A DNA stretch of 64,000 bases from Actinokineospora enzanensis DSM 44649 (GCF_000374445.1 NZ_KB894404.1:1-64000), one strand, 5' to 3'; shown: positions 8,415 to 17,721, counted from the stretch's first letter. Notes: generated from the sequence alone by a model not told the origin. Made by a program: numbers and translations.

Positions 8415-10148
8415 TTATCCCACCCGGGCGTGCTGGGCGCGGGAGCCGCGCAGCACCTCGACCCGGTCGCTGCCCGGACGGCCGAGCACCCAGCTGGACC
8501 CGGGCACGGCCTTGGCCTGTTTCTTCAGCGGTGCGAGCAGCCGGGAGGCGTCCCGGTAGCTGCCGACCGAGCCGACCCCGCAGACCAGCGAGGCCAGCGA
8601 CACGCTGACGGTCATGTTCTCGGTGACCCACCGCCGGTCCACCAGCCTGCTCGCCAGGGTGGCGATCTCGTCCAGGTCGGTGACGATGAGGAAGTCGTCG
8701 CCGCCGACGTGTGCCACCCGGGTGCCGCGCAGGTCCCGCTCGGCCTCGGCCAGCGCGTGCCCGATGTGCCGGATCAGGTCGTCCCCGGCGGCGAACCCGA
8801 CGGTGTCGTTCACCAGCTTGAAGGAGTCCACGTCCAGCCAGGCCACCACGAACATCTCGGCGTGCTGGATGCGCCGGTCGATCTCCCGGTCCACCGCCTC
8901 GCTGCCGGGCAGCCGGGTCAGCGGGTTGAGCGCGGCGGCCTGCTCGATCTTGGCCTCGGCGATGCCGCGGACCACCTCGGAGAGCCGGGCCACCCCGACG
9001 CAGACCCGGTCCGCGTCGACCACCACGACCTCGTCGCCCTGCCGGTCCCAGTCCACATCGCCGACCAGGTCGAGCAGCTGCAGGCAGGTGGCGTCGGCGC
9101 GGATGGCGCGCACCATGTCACCGTGCCGCACCGCGGGCTTCTTGGCGTTGAGCGCGTGCCCGTAGAGGCCGGTGACCGCCAGCAGGAACCGGCTGCGCAG
9201 CAGCGAGACCACCGGCCTGCCCTCCGCGTCGACCAGCACCACGGTGCTGACCTGCGGGTTCTGCGCGAACGTGTCGCGCGCCTCCTCGGCGGTCGCGCCC
9301 TGGTCCATGATCGTGGCCGGGCGCAGGAAGTCGGACACCAGCGGCACGGTGGCCGCGCCGGTGGTCGCGTTCAGCTCGATGATCTCGGCGACCGGGCGGG
9401 GCAGCGGCAGGCTGATGCCGCCGGAGCGGGACTCGCCCGCCAGCAGGTTGCCCTGCGCCAGCCGCACGCCCAGCCGGTTCAGGCAGAGCAGCTGCTCCTC
9501 CGACTCCACCCCGACCGCGGCGAGCCGGATCCCGGTGCGGGTGCAGTACTGCGCCAGGCACTCGACCACGGCCAGCGCGGCCGCGTCGTCGGGCAGCCCG
9601 CCCACCAGTCGCGGGTCGATCTTGACCAGGTCCGGCCCGACATCGGCGAGCAGCGAGAGCGGCAGGTCGCCATCCCCGAGCCCGTCGAACGCGATCCCGT
9701 ACCCGTCCTCGCGCAGCGCGTCCAGCCCGCGGATCAGGTTGCCCCGGTGCACCCGGCTGAACGGCGGCGTGATCTCCAGCACGATGTCGGACGGCCGCCT
9801 GCGGGTCTGCGCGAGCGCGGGGCGCAGGAACCGCACCAGGTCGGCACTCGCGGCCGCGGTCGCGGCGACGATGTTGATGTGCAGCGGCAGCGGCGGCTCT
9901 TGTCGGGCGGAGGCGAGCACGGCCCGGCTGGCGAGCGAGATGTCGGTCTCGATCAACCGCCCCGCCTTCCCGGCGGCGCGGAGAAGATCGTAGACGGCAC
10001 CGGTCCGGGGACGGGCGAGCGCCTCGACGGCGATCGGTTCACCGGTACGGGTACTGAGCAACGGCTGAAACGCGAAGCTGACGTCCGGCGCGACGGTCAC
10101 CCTGTCATGGTGCCAAGGGGACCCGCGAAGGTGATAGTTAGTCACCAT
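8415..10148 (-). CDS. EAL-CBS-GGDEF domain signalling protein
   Basis: A 577-residue protein likely to make, break or sense cyclic di-GMP. An EAL phosphodiesterase domain (about 22-260) comes first, then a CBS pair (about 275-395), then a GGDEF domain (about 400-560). The EAL signature is at 42-44 and KIDPRLV is kept, but the metal-binding DDFG motif reads FDGLGDG, so the second Asp is Gly and activity may be reduced. The GGDEF loop is GGDDF, a conservative change. There is no signal peptide or membrane segment, so it is cytoplasmic, with CBS domains possibly sensing a nucleotide. The start is uncertain: ATG 10148 or GTG 10100; the domain begins just after the latter. Confidence 0.88.
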   Translation of the reverse strand: MVTNYHLRGSPWHHDRVTVAPDVSFAFQPLLSTRTGEPIAVEALARPRTGAVYDLLRAAGKAGRLIETDISLASRAVLASARQEPPLPLHINIVAATAAASADLVRFLRPALAQTRRRPSDIVLEITPPFSRVHRGNLIRGLDALREDGYGIAFDGLGDGDLPLSLLADVGPDLVKIDPRLVGGLPDDAAALAVVECLAQYCTRTGIRLAAVGVESEEQLLCLNRLGVRLAQGNLLAGESRSGGISLPLPRPVAEIIELNATTGAATVPLVSDFLRPATIMDQGATAEEARDTFAQNPQVSTVVLVDAEGRPVVSLLRSRFLLAVTGLYGHALNAKKPAVRHGDMVRAIRADATCLQLLDLVGDVDWDRQGDEVVVVDADRVCVGVARLSEVVRGIAEAKIEQAAALNPLTRLPGSEAVDREIDRRIQHAEMFVVAWLDVDSFKLVNDTVGFAAGDDLIRHIGHALAEAERDLRGTRVAHVGGDDFLIVTDLDEIATLASRLVDRRWVTENMTVSVSLASLVCGVGSVGSYRDASRLLAPLKKQAKAVPGSSWVLGRPGSDRVEVLRGSRAQHARVG

Positions 10149-10196
10149 CTGTTCACCCAGCCGTGTTCTCGATAACGACGGTCGTACCGTACACCG

Positions 10197-11318
10197 TCAC
10201 CGTGGTGAGGAATACCGCGAAAGCGCCAGCTTCCCGCGAATCTCCCACGGAACCGCACCGAACACCTCGACCATCGCGGCAGCCGTGCCCCGGACGTCCT
10301 CCCGCCCGCTGAGGAACGTCCGCTGCAGCTGGTCCGGCAGCTCGAAAAACACCTGGAAGAACGTGCTGAGCTGCCCCGGCGACATGGCCAGCAGTGCCCG
10401 CAACCCGTAGCGCCGCAACCGATGCACGACCCGCGCGGCGGGCGACCAGATCACCCGCCTGGCCGCTTCCGCGGCGGCTTCCGGGCTGGTATCGAGGTTG
10501 TCACCGATCGCCGCCGCCACTCCCGGCGCGACCGCGAGCGCGTCACCGACGCTGTAGCCGGTGGCGGGGTGAACCATGCCCGCCGCTACTCCGAACGGCA
10601 CGGAACCGCTGTGCCACACGGGTGTCGGTCGAGAGTTCACGGAGAACCGGACCCGCTCCTCGGCCAACGGCTCGACATGTCCGATACGGCACCGCAACCT
10701 GTCCCGCAACACTTCCCACGAAACCCCGGGCCTCGCCGCGAGCGACGTCTCCTCCAGGAGGGTGCGCCCATCCGAGAGCGGAACCGCATAAAGAAAGCTT
10801 GCGTCCGGTCCCCACTCCATGAACACCGCCTCACCCGACTGGACATGCGCCTCGGCGTCCTCGGAACGCACTACGACCCCGTAGGCCGTTTGCTCTATCC
10901 GTTGCCCCTTGGCCGGTCCGCCGGAGAGGACCCGGCGCTCGCCACTCGCGTCGATGACCACCGCGCAGGCGAGTCGCTGTCCGGACTTGAGAAGGACGGT
11001 GGCGCCTTGCCTGCCGTAGCGGGCGGCCGTGGCCTGGTCGTCGATGGGGTGGATGGCGGGGTGGGCGAAGGAGCGGAGGACGGAGGGGTTGTCGAGGATG
11101 GAGTAGCCACGGGCGAGCAGGCGGCCGGAGGCGTGGACCGCGGTGGCCCGGGTCAGTCCGGAGCCTGGCGGGAGGGCGTGTTCCTGGTCGGACCAGATGC
11201 CGTAGGTGGCGGGCCAGCCGGTCGGGGGGCCGACCAGGCCGACGTCGAACCCTCGCCGAGCACACGCATACGCGACAGCCCGTCCAGCAGGCCCGGACCC
11301 CACCACCACGACATCCAT
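10197..11318 (-). CDS. lycopene cyclase family FAD protein
   Basis: A 373-residue flavoprotein of the CrtL/CrtY lycopene beta-cyclase family. It opens with the dinucleotide-binding motif VVVGSGPAG (residues 4-12), contains the cyclase-type stretch FMEWG and has the family's C-terminal half (PFGVAAGMVHPATGYSVG). Such enzymes convert lycopene ends to beta-rings at the membrane. No other carotenoid genes are next to it, so substrate and pathway remain inferred. Start ATG 11318. An 11-nt gap separates the start from a long inverted repeat (11329-11402), a possible control site. A distantly related FAD oxidoreductase is the alternative. Confidence 0.85.
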   Translation of the reverse strand: MDVVVVGSGPAGRAVAYACARRGFDVGLVGPPTGWPATYGIWSDQEHALPPGSGLTRATAVHASGRLLARGYSILDNPSVLRSFAHPAIHPIDDQATAARYGRQGATVLLKSGQRLACAVVIDASGERRVLSGGPAKGQRIEQTAYGVVVRSEDAEAHVQSGEAVFMEWGPDASFLYAVPLSDGRTLLEETSLAARPGVSWEVLRDRLRCRIGHVEPLAEERVRFSVNSRPTPVWHSGSVPFGVAAGMVHPATGYSVGDALAVAPGVAAAIGDNLDTSPEAAAEAARRVIWSPAARVVHRLRRYGLRALLAMSPGQLSTFFQVFFELPDQLQRTFLSGREDVRGTAAAMVEVFGAVPWEIRGKLALSRYSSPR

Positions 11319-11328
11319 GCGGACAACG

Positions 11329-11402
11329 TAGTGGTGCGACTCAGAACGTCGACCGCGTCTGGACCCGCCGATACACGGCCGACGTCCTGAGTCGCACCAC
11401 TA
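11329..11402. promoter_or_regulatory. long inverted repeat between lycopene cyclase and dgt
   Basis: Arms at 11329-11351 and 11380-11402 pair over 22 of 23 positions; the outer 16 bp (tagtggtgcgactcag) are perfect. The spacer is 28 nt. It lies 10 nt before the start codon of the cyclase gene in the region between divergent genes. It could be a regulator binding site or an mRNA hairpin in the cyclase leader. Confidence 0.55.
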
Positions 11403-11602
11403 GCCACGGGGAAGGAACCAATCAGCGCCAACGACCGCATCCCGCGCCCCGACACCCCGCACAACAAACCTGACCGACAACGGCAGCCATCCCGCCAGCC
11501 GAACGGGATCCCGTTCCTGCTCGTGGCCAGGGACCCTGCGGCGGTCGCCTGCGACAAACCCCGCACCCTGCCGCCACTCGCGCCACCCCCTAGGCTCCCC
11601 TC

Positions 11603-13138
11603 ATGTCGCCCACCGACCCCCGCACAACCCGCCGCGACGGCACTCCTTCGTTGGGCGACCTGGCCCCCACCCCCTTCCGCGCCGACCGCGACCGCATCGT
11701 CGCCTCCCCCTTCTTCGCCCGCCTCGGCGGTGTCACCCAGGTGGTCAGCGCCAGCGGCTCCGGTCTACTGCACAACCGCCTCACCCACAGTCTCAAGGTC
11801 GCCCAGGTGGCCCGCGCCATAGCCGAGCGCGTCAAGAACAACCCCGTCGTCGAACGCCTGGGCGGCTGCGATCCCGACGTCGTGGAAGCCGCGGCCCTCG
11901 CCCACGACCTGGGTCACCCGCCGTTCGGTCACCTCGGCGAGCAGGTCCTGGACCGCCTCGCCCGCCACCGGTTCGGTCTCCCCGACGGTTTCGAAGGCAA
12001 CGCCCAGAGTTTCCGGATCATCACCACCATCGACACCCGTGGTCCCCGTGCCGCCGGTCTCGATCTCACCGCCGCCATCCGGGCCGCCACCCTCAAGTAC
12101 CCCTGGACCCGCCTCTCCCACCCGACCCCGCACCCCCGCACCCTCCCCGACCCGCCGCGCGGTGCCGCCGAGCCGAGTGACTTCCCGGGGACCGGGTCCA
12201 GCAAGTTCTCCGCCTACGTCACCGAGCTCGACGACCTCGTCGAGGCCCGCACGCTCGCAGGCGCGCTCGAACCGTGGCAGCAGACCATCGAGGCGTCGGT
12301 GATGGACAACGCCGACGACATCGCCTACGCGATCCACGATCTGGAGGACTTCCACCGCATCGGCGTCCTGCAGCACGCGCCGGTCTCCGCGGAACTCGGC
12401 CAGTGGGAGGCGGACCGCGCCGAGTTCGGCAAGATGGACGAGGACGAGCTGGCCGCCGCGCGCAGGCCGGGGCAGTCGCTGGAACGGCTGCGGCGGCGGC
12501 TGCACGCGCGGGACTCCTGGATGGTCGACGACGACGCGTTCGCCGCCGCCGTCTCGCGGGTCCGGGCCGAACTGGTCGACGATCTCCTGGCCATGCCGTT
12601 CGACGGTTCGGTCGCCGCGGAGCAGGCGTTCGGGAGGTTCTCCGCCGGGTGGACCGCCAGGCTCGTCGAGGGGATGCACGTTCTGGAGCAGCCGCCCACG
12701 CGGTCCGGGCATGTGCTGCTCGCGCCCCAGCAGTGGCACGAGGTGCAGGTGCTCAAGTTCGTGCACCGGCGTTTCGTCCTGTTGCGTCCCGATCTCGCGC
12801 TGCACCAGCGCGGGCAGGCGCGGCTGCTCACGAAACTGGTCGAGGCGTTGGAGCAATGGCTCAGCGACCGCTATGAGGCGGACCGGCTGCCGCGTCGGCT
12901 GCACGACCTGGTCGAGTTGGCCCGCGGTGAGTACAGCAGGCTCGCGGAGGAACACCCGACGGCGCTTGTCGGTGCCACCGGGGAGATCCCGGAGGGGCCC
13001 GCAGCGCTGCTGGCGCTCGCGCGCGGCCGGGCGGTGATCGACTTCGTGGCGTCGTTGGCCGACGGGCAGGCGGCCACCCTGCTGGAGGCACTCTCCGGCC
13101 GTACCGGGCAGTTCTGGTCGGACGCGTTCGTGCTGTAA
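11603..13138 (+). CDS. dgt: deoxyguanosinetriphosphate triphosphohydrolase family protein
   Basis: A cytoplasmic HD-domain enzyme of 511 residues that hydrolyses dNTPs to deoxynucleosides and triphosphate, tuning dNTP pools. The metal-binding motifs are intact: His in RLTHSLKVAQVAR (about 58-70), then HDLGHPPFGHLGE (about 100-112), and the late Asp in MDNADDIAYA. Length and the internal Pro-rich insert (about 172-200) fit actinobacterial members. The ATG at 11603 is adopted although only a weak ribosome binding site precedes it. The gene is divergent from the lycopene cyclase and followed by a small hairpin. Confidence 0.93.
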   Translation: MSPTDPRTTRRDGTPSLGDLAPTPFRADRDRIVASPFFARLGGVTQVVSASGSGLLHNRLTHSLKVAQVARAIAERVKNNPVVERLGGCDPDVVEAAALAHDLGHPPFGHLGEQVLDRLARHRFGLPDGFEGNAQSFRIITTIDTRGPRAAGLDLTAAIRAATLKYPWTRLSHPTPHPRTLPDPPRGAAEPSDFPGTGSSKFSAYVTELDDLVEARTLAGALEPWQQTIEASVMDNADDIAYAIHDLEDFHRIGVLQHAPVSAELGQWEADRAEFGKMDEDELAAARRPGQSLERLRRRLHARDSWMVDDDAFAAAVSRVRAELVDDLLAMPFDGSVAAEQAFGRFSAGWTARLVEGMHVLEQPPTRSGHVLLAPQQWHEVQVLKFVHRRFVLLRPDLALHQRGQARLLTKLVEALEQWLSDRYEADRLPRRLHDLVELARGEYSRLAEEHPTALVGATGEIPEGPAALLALARGRAVIDFVASLADGQAATLLEALSGRTGQFWSDAFVL

Positions 13139-13145
13139 GAAAGCA

Positions 13146-13192
13146 CGGTAAGAAAATACCGAGTGTCACCAATAGCTTGGTAAAGCTCACTC
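13146..13192 (+). terminator. weak hairpins after dgt
   Basis: cggta (13146-13150) can pair with taccg (13157-13161), and gagtg (13161-13165) with cactc (13188-13192) around an inner agctt/aagct stem. These are short stems in a comparatively AT-rich stretch directly after the stop; it could equally be the promoter region of the following protease. Confidence 0.3.
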
Positions 13193-13300
13193 GATCGGCT
13201 GATGCCACCCCGTTAGCGTGAACCCTAGTTTGGCCCGAGCCGGAGGCTCCTCCGGCAGAGGGCGGCGTGGGTCGGGGCACGCGCGAACGGGGGAGGACAC

Positions 13301-16144
13301 GTGCGATCGTCCGTACCGAGACGCTTGTCCAGACGTGCCCAGGCGGCGGTCGCGGGAGTGGGGGTGCTCGCGCTGGTGTTGGGCGCGGTGACCCCCGCGA
13401 CCGCACAACAACCGTTGCCGGGAGCGGGATCCGCACAGGACAACGCGGCAAGGCAGATCGCCGCGTTGCAGCGGTTCAAGCAGGGGCTGGGCAAGGCAGA
13501 GTCCAAACTGGATAGTAAGCTCGTGGTCGAGCAGCGGCTCCGCCGGGACCGCTCCGCCGCGGCCGCGACCCCCCGGCTGCAGACCGGGGTCAAGACCTCC
13601 CGCGCCGACACGGTGCTGGTGGACATCTCCGCCACCAAGGTCTCCGACGACCTGCTGGCCACGCTCACCAAGGCGGGCGCGGGGATCCGGGCCGTGTCCA
13701 CCACGGTCGGCTCCGTCCGGGCCGAGGTCCCGTTCGGTGCGCTGACCGGCATCGCGGGCCGCGCCGACGTGCGCAAGGTGAGCGCCGCGTCCGGGGCGAT
13801 CACCGCGCGCGAGACCAGTCCCGCCGCGGCGCCCGCGAAGGTGGAGACCAAGCAGCAGAAGGAAGCCCGCATCGCTGCGCGCGTCCGCGCCGCCGTGCAG
13901 CAGCGGTCCGCAGCCCCGCTCACCAGCGAGGGCGACCGCGCGCACAGCGCCGACGTCGCGCGTAGCCACTTCGGCGTCACCGGCGTGGGCGTGAAGATCT
14001 GCGCGCTGTCCGACGGTGTCGACTCGCTGCGCGCCTCGCAGGCCGCGGGCGAGCTGCCCGATGTCGACGTGCTGCCCACCCAGGCGGGCGAGGGTGACGA
14101 GGGCACCGCGATGCTGGAGATCCTGCACGACGTCGCGCCCGGCGCCGACCTCGGCTTCGCCTCCGCGTTCAACGGCGAGGCCGGCTTCGCCGACAACATC
14201 CGCGCGCTGCGCCACGACCGGCACTGCGATGTCATCGTCGATGACGTCCTCTACTTCGCCGAGTCCCCGTTCCAGGACGGCGTGATCGCCCAGGCGGTCA
14301 ACGACGTCACCGCCGACGGCGCGCTCTACTTCTCTTCCGCGGGCAACGAGGGCAACACCGGCGACGGCACTGCCGCGCACTGGGAGGGCGACTTCGTCGA
14401 CTCCGGCCGTACCGTCGGCAAGTTCGTCGGCAGCGCGCACGACTTCGACCCGTCCAGCGCCGTGCAGATCTACGAGCCGCTGTCGGACTACTCCGCCGCG
14501 CGGCTCCCGATCACCCTGTTCTGGTCCGACCCGCTCGGCCACGCCGCCGACGACTACGACCTGTACCTGCTCGACGCCGCGGGCAACGTGGTGCAGTTCA
14601 GCCAGGACGTGCAGGACGGCAGCCAGGATCCGACCGAGCTGTTGCAGACGTCCTCGCAGCCGCCCAAGGGTCTGCGGGTCGCGATCGTGAAGTACTCGGG
14701 GCAGAACCGCTACCTGTCCCTGTCCGCGTTACGCGGTCGGTTCGTCGACAGCGGCGGCCTCAAGGCGTTCAGCACCCCGGGCGTGACCCTGGGCCACTCC
14801 GCCGCCCGCGACGCGTTCAGCGTGGCCGCGGCCCCGGCCGACAAGGCGCTGCCGTTCGACCTCGAACCCGGTGACCCGGCCAACCCGACCGGCCCGTGGC
14901 CCAACTCGTTCTCCGCGACCTCGGCCCTGGAACGGTTCTCCTCCGACGGCCCGCGCCGCGTCTTCTACCAGGCCGACGGCACCCCGATCACGCCAGGCAA
15001 CGTGGCCGCGACCGGCGGCGAACTGCGCCACAAGCCCGACCTCACCGCCGCCGACGGCGTGCGCACCAGCGTGGACGGCTTCGACCCGTTCTACGGCACC
15101 TCCGCCGCCGCCCCGCACGCGGCCGCCATCGCCGCGCTCGTGCTGTCCGGCAACCCCGGCCTGGCCCCCGCGGACGTCCGCGAGGCGCTGACCAGGACCG
15201 CGGTCGACCTCGGCCCACCCGGCTGGGACGGCCGCAGCGGCGCGGGCATCCTGCTCGCCGACCGCGTCCTCGACTGGACCGGCGCCAGCCCGCAACCGCG
15301 CGCCCAGGCCCAGACCCCCACCGCGGTCCCGGCCGACGGCGACACCTACATCGACCCGGGCGACTCGGTCCTGGTCACCCTCCCGGTCACCAACACCGGC
15401 GACGCCGACGCGGTCTCCACCAGCGTCGTCCTCACCTCCCCGACCCCGGGCGTAGCACCGGGTCCGCGTTCGGCGAGCTACGGCACCGTCCAAAAGGGAC
15501 AGACGGTGACCCGTCAGTTCACCCTCTTCGTCCCGCCCACCCACCCGGTCGGCACCCCGATCATCCTGGACGCCAAGGTCAGCTTCGCGGCCGCCGCCTC
15601 CCCGACCCGCGCGTCGTTCCCCATCCAGATCGGCCGCCCTTCCCCGACCGCCCGCGACTTCGCCTACACCGGCGCCCCGGTCCGCATCCCGGACGCCAAC
15701 CCCCTGGGTGCCTCGGTGACGATCCCGGTCACCGGCGTCGGCCACGCCTCCCGGGTGACCTTCGCCATCGACGGCACCACGTGCAGCGCCGTCCCCAACA
15801 CCACCACGAACGGCATCGACCACACCTACGTCGGCGACCTGGTCGGCACCCTGACCTCCCCGGACGGCCGCATCGCCACCCTGCACAACGGCAACGGCGG
15901 CTCCGGTAAGAACTACTGCCAGGTCCTCTTCGACGACACCGCCACCAAGGACTTCACCAAGGTCACCTACGTCGACGCCCCCTTCACCGGCACCTGGCGC
16001 CCGGCGTCCCCCCTGTCCCTGTTCACCACGACCCAGGCAGACGGCGACTGGACCTACAAGGCAGTGGACACCACGGCAGGCGACACAGGCTCGATCCGAG
16101 CCGTCTCCCTGCACGTCTACGGCTACCTCCCCCCAACCCCCTGA
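13301..16144 (+). CDS. secreted S8-fold serine peptidase with C-terminal P-type domain
   Basis: A 947-residue exported peptidase. A signal peptide (about 1-37, ending TPATAQQ) and propeptide region (to about 200) precede a subtilisin-like domain. Asp238 lies in ALSDGVD and Ser601 in GTSAAAPH. At the position where subtilases carry the catalytic His (HGT), the sequence reads DEGTAMLEI, so Glu267 replaces His; this echoes the Glu-Asp-Ser triad of sedolisins. The end (about 780-947) resembles a proprotein-convertase P domain, after a CARDB-like stretch (about 680-770). GTG 13301 follows GGGAGGA. One TTA codon at 14729. It likely acts outside the cell; substrate unknown. Confidence 0.9.
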   Translation: MRSSVPRRLSRRAQAAVAGVGVLALVLGAVTPATAQQPLPGAGSAQDNAARQIAALQRFKQGLGKAESKLDSKLVVEQRLRRDRSAAAATPRLQTGVKTSRADTVLVDISATKVSDDLLATLTKAGAGIRAVSTTVGSVRAEVPFGALTGIAGRADVRKVSAASGAITARETSPAAAPAKVETKQQKEARIAARVRAAVQQRSAAPLTSEGDRAHSADVARSHFGVTGVGVKICALSDGVDSLRASQAAGELPDVDVLPTQAGEGDEGTAMLEILHDVAPGADLGFASAFNGEAGFADNIRALRHDRHCDVIVDDVLYFAESPFQDGVIAQAVNDVTADGALYFSSAGNEGNTGDGTAAHWEGDFVDSGRTVGKFVGSAHDFDPSSAVQIYEPLSDYSAARLPITLFWSDPLGHAADDYDLYLLDAAGNVVQFSQDVQDGSQDPTELLQTSSQPPKGLRVAIVKYSGQNRYLSLSALRGRFVDSGGLKAFSTPGVTLGHSAARDAFSVAAAPADKALPFDLEPGDPANPTGPWPNSFSATSALERFSSDGPRRVFYQADGTPITPGNVAATGGELRHKPDLTAADGVRTSVDGFDPFYGTSAAAPHAAAIAALVLSGNPGLAPADVREALTRTAVDLGPPGWDGRSGAGILLADRVLDWTGASPQPRAQAQTPTAVPADGDTYIDPGDSVLVTLPVTNTGDADAVSTSVVLTSPTPGVAPGPRSASYGTVQKGQTVTRQFTLFVPPTHPVGTPIILDAKVSFAAAASPTRASFPIQIGRPSPTARDFAYTGAPVRIPDANPLGASVTIPVTGVGHASRVTFAIDGTTCSAVPNTTTNGIDHTYVGDLVGTLTSPDGRIATLHNGNGGSGKNYCQVLFDDTATKDFTKVTYVDAPFTGTWRPASPLSLFTTTQADGDWTYKAVDTTAGDTGSIRAVSLHVYGYLPPTP

Positions 16145-16186
16145 CGCTCTTCCGACCAGCCGCCCCCAGCCCCTCGGCGGTTTCTA

Positions 16187-17459
16187 GGGGTCGTCGCAAC
16201 ACGAGTGGTTAGCTGGCGTCGGTCAGCAGGGTAGCGAGACGCTCGGCTGGGGTGTCCCAGCCGAGCGTTTTGCGTGGGCGGCCGTTGAGTTGGACGGCGA
16301 CTGCGTCGAGGTGTTCGCGGTTGTGGACGGAGAGGTCTGTGCCTTTGGGGAGGTATTGGCGCAGCAGGCCGTTGGTGTTCTCGTTGCTTCCGCGTTGCCA
16401 GGGGCTGTGCGGGTCGCAGAAGTAGACCGGGATGTCGGTGGCGATGGTGAACGCGGCGTGGCTTGCCATTTCGGCGCCTTGGTCCCAGGTCAGTGACCTG
16501 GCCAGATGTTCGGGCAAGCCGTTCATGGTGTCGATGAGGGCGTCGCGGACGACGTCGGAGGTGCGTCCGTGGGGCAGGTGCACGAGCAGGACGTAGCGGG
16601 TAGCGCGTTCGACCAGGGTGCCGATGGCGGACTTGCCGTCCTTGCCGATGATCAAGTCACCTTCCCAATGTCCTGGCACCGCGCGGTCGTCGGCCTCGGC
16701 GGGCCGTTCGCTGATCATGACCATCGGCGCGGCCATCCGCGGAACGCGCTGCTGGGTGTGGCGGCGTGGGCGGCGTAGTGCCCGGCCGGTGCGCAAGGCG
16801 GCGGCGAGCTCGCGGCGCAGTTCACCACGCCCTTGGACGTAGAGGGCCTGGTAGATCGTTTCGTGCACCACGTGCAGCTCCGGCCGGTCGGGGAAGTCCC
16901 GGCGCAAGCGTCGCACGATCTGTTCCGGGCTCCACCGCAGGTCCAGACCGTCCTGGACGATCTGCCGCAGTTCGGGGTTCGCGGCGATCTTGCCGGTCTT
17001 CGGGCGCGGCCGTCGTGACTGGGCACGCCGCTGGGCTGCGTGAGGCCGGTAGTCCCCGCTACCGGGATGGGCGTTGCGTCGCAGCTCCCGGCTGATCGTG
17101 GCGGGATCACGGTCCAGCTCGGCCGCGATCTGACCGATCGTGGCACCTGCGCGCCGGCGATCGGCGATGACGATGCGCTCGTCCTCGTCAAGGAACCGGC
17201 CCCGTACAACAGAAGGCGCCGCCGAGGTGATCGGCGGCGCCCCTGCTCTGCCATTCGTCGGGTTACTGCCGTTGCGCCAGCGTTTGCCGGTCCGAACGTT
17301 GATCCCGACGATCCTGCATGCTTCCCGGCTGCTCACGCCCTGACCCACGAGCGCAAGATAGGCCTCGCGCTCGCGCGTCAGACGCCGGCCCTGATTGATC
17401 GACCGGTCCCGGACCTCGAAGTCCATCGCATCCCCTGAACTGGGGTGTTGCGACGACTC
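16187..17459 (-). mobile_element. IS30-family insertion sequence, complete
   Basis: About 1.27 kb with one transposase gene. Near-perfect terminal inverted repeats: gggtcgtcgcaacac at the left end matches gagtcgtcgcaacac read from the right end. The apparent repeat extends further because the target TTCTAGAA is itself a palindrome. The sequence cta flanks both ends (16184-16186 and 17460-17462) and fits a 3-bp target duplication. The element sits between the S8 peptidase and the acVLRF1 gene and disrupts no recognisable gene. Confidence 0.88.
16209..17426 (-). CDS. IS30 family transposase
   Basis: A 405-residue DDE transposase that cuts and joins the ends of its own element. An N-terminal helix-turn-helix region (about 25-60) and a second one (about 92-118, GATIGQIAAELDRDPATIS) bind the inverted repeats. 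The catalytic core carries Asp257 in GHWEGDL, Asp315 in TWDQGAEM and Glu349 in GSNENTNG, so all three acidic residues are present. The ORF is intact and fills the element, suggesting recent or active insertion. ATG 17426 is preferred. Confidence 0.95.
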   Translation of the reverse strand: MDFEVRDRSINQGRRLTREREAYLALVGQGVSSREACRIVGINVRTGKRWRNGSNPTNGRAGAPPITSAAPSVVRGRFLDEDERIVIADRRRAGATIGQIAAELDRDPATISRELRRNAHPGSGDYRPHAAQRRAQSRRPRPKTGKIAANPELRQIVQDGLDLRWSPEQIVRRLRRDFPDRPELHVVHETIYQALYVQGRGELRRELAAALRTGRALRRPRRHTQQRVPRMAAPMVMISERPAEADDRAVPGHWEGDLIIGKDGKSAIGTLVERATRYVLLVHLPHGRTSDVVRDALIDTMNGLPEHLARSLTWDQGAEMASHAAFTIATDIPVYFCDPHSPWQRGSNENTNGLLRQYLPKGTDLSVHNREHLDAVAVQLNGRPRKTLGWDTPAERLATLLTDAS

Positions 17460-17573
17460 CTAGAACCCAAGCTCCCGGCTGGGGGCGGCTACCTGTTTCC
17501 CGCCCAAGCTCGCTGCTCCGCTGCACTCGCCCCAGGACAAGGCCCCACCCTCCCGGGGGCTGGCCCTGACGCC

Positions 17574-17645
17574 ATTCTATCGGGTATAGGCGCAGGTCAA
17601 AGAGGGTGCGAAGGGCCTGTGGACAGATTCCGGGACTGTGGATAA
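17574..17645 (-). repeat. dispersed intergenic element D (DnaA-box-like motif plus TAGAAT box)
   Basis: Read on the minus strand: TTATCCACAG (17645-17636), a second ctgtccacag about 10 nt on, then TAGAATgg (box at 17579-17574) and a CCCCCGGG-containing palindrome. Spacing from the first motif to the box is 56 nt. Three relatives lie at 18476-18550, 59668-59742 and 62074-62128. The box resembles an actinobacterial -10 hexamer; a promoter role is inference. IS30 inserted about 110 nt beyond the box. Confidence 0.55.
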
Positions 17646-17721
17646 CCAGCCCGCAGGTCAGGGCAGGGACAGCGGAGCGGAGGCCGGGAAATCACCCGGA
17701 TGGGACCAGGTCGTAGCGTCT

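Noticed and set aside
10197-11318. Carotenoid biosynthetic cluster
   Set aside because: Only the lycopene cyclase is present; no phytoene synthase or desaturase gene lies in the window.
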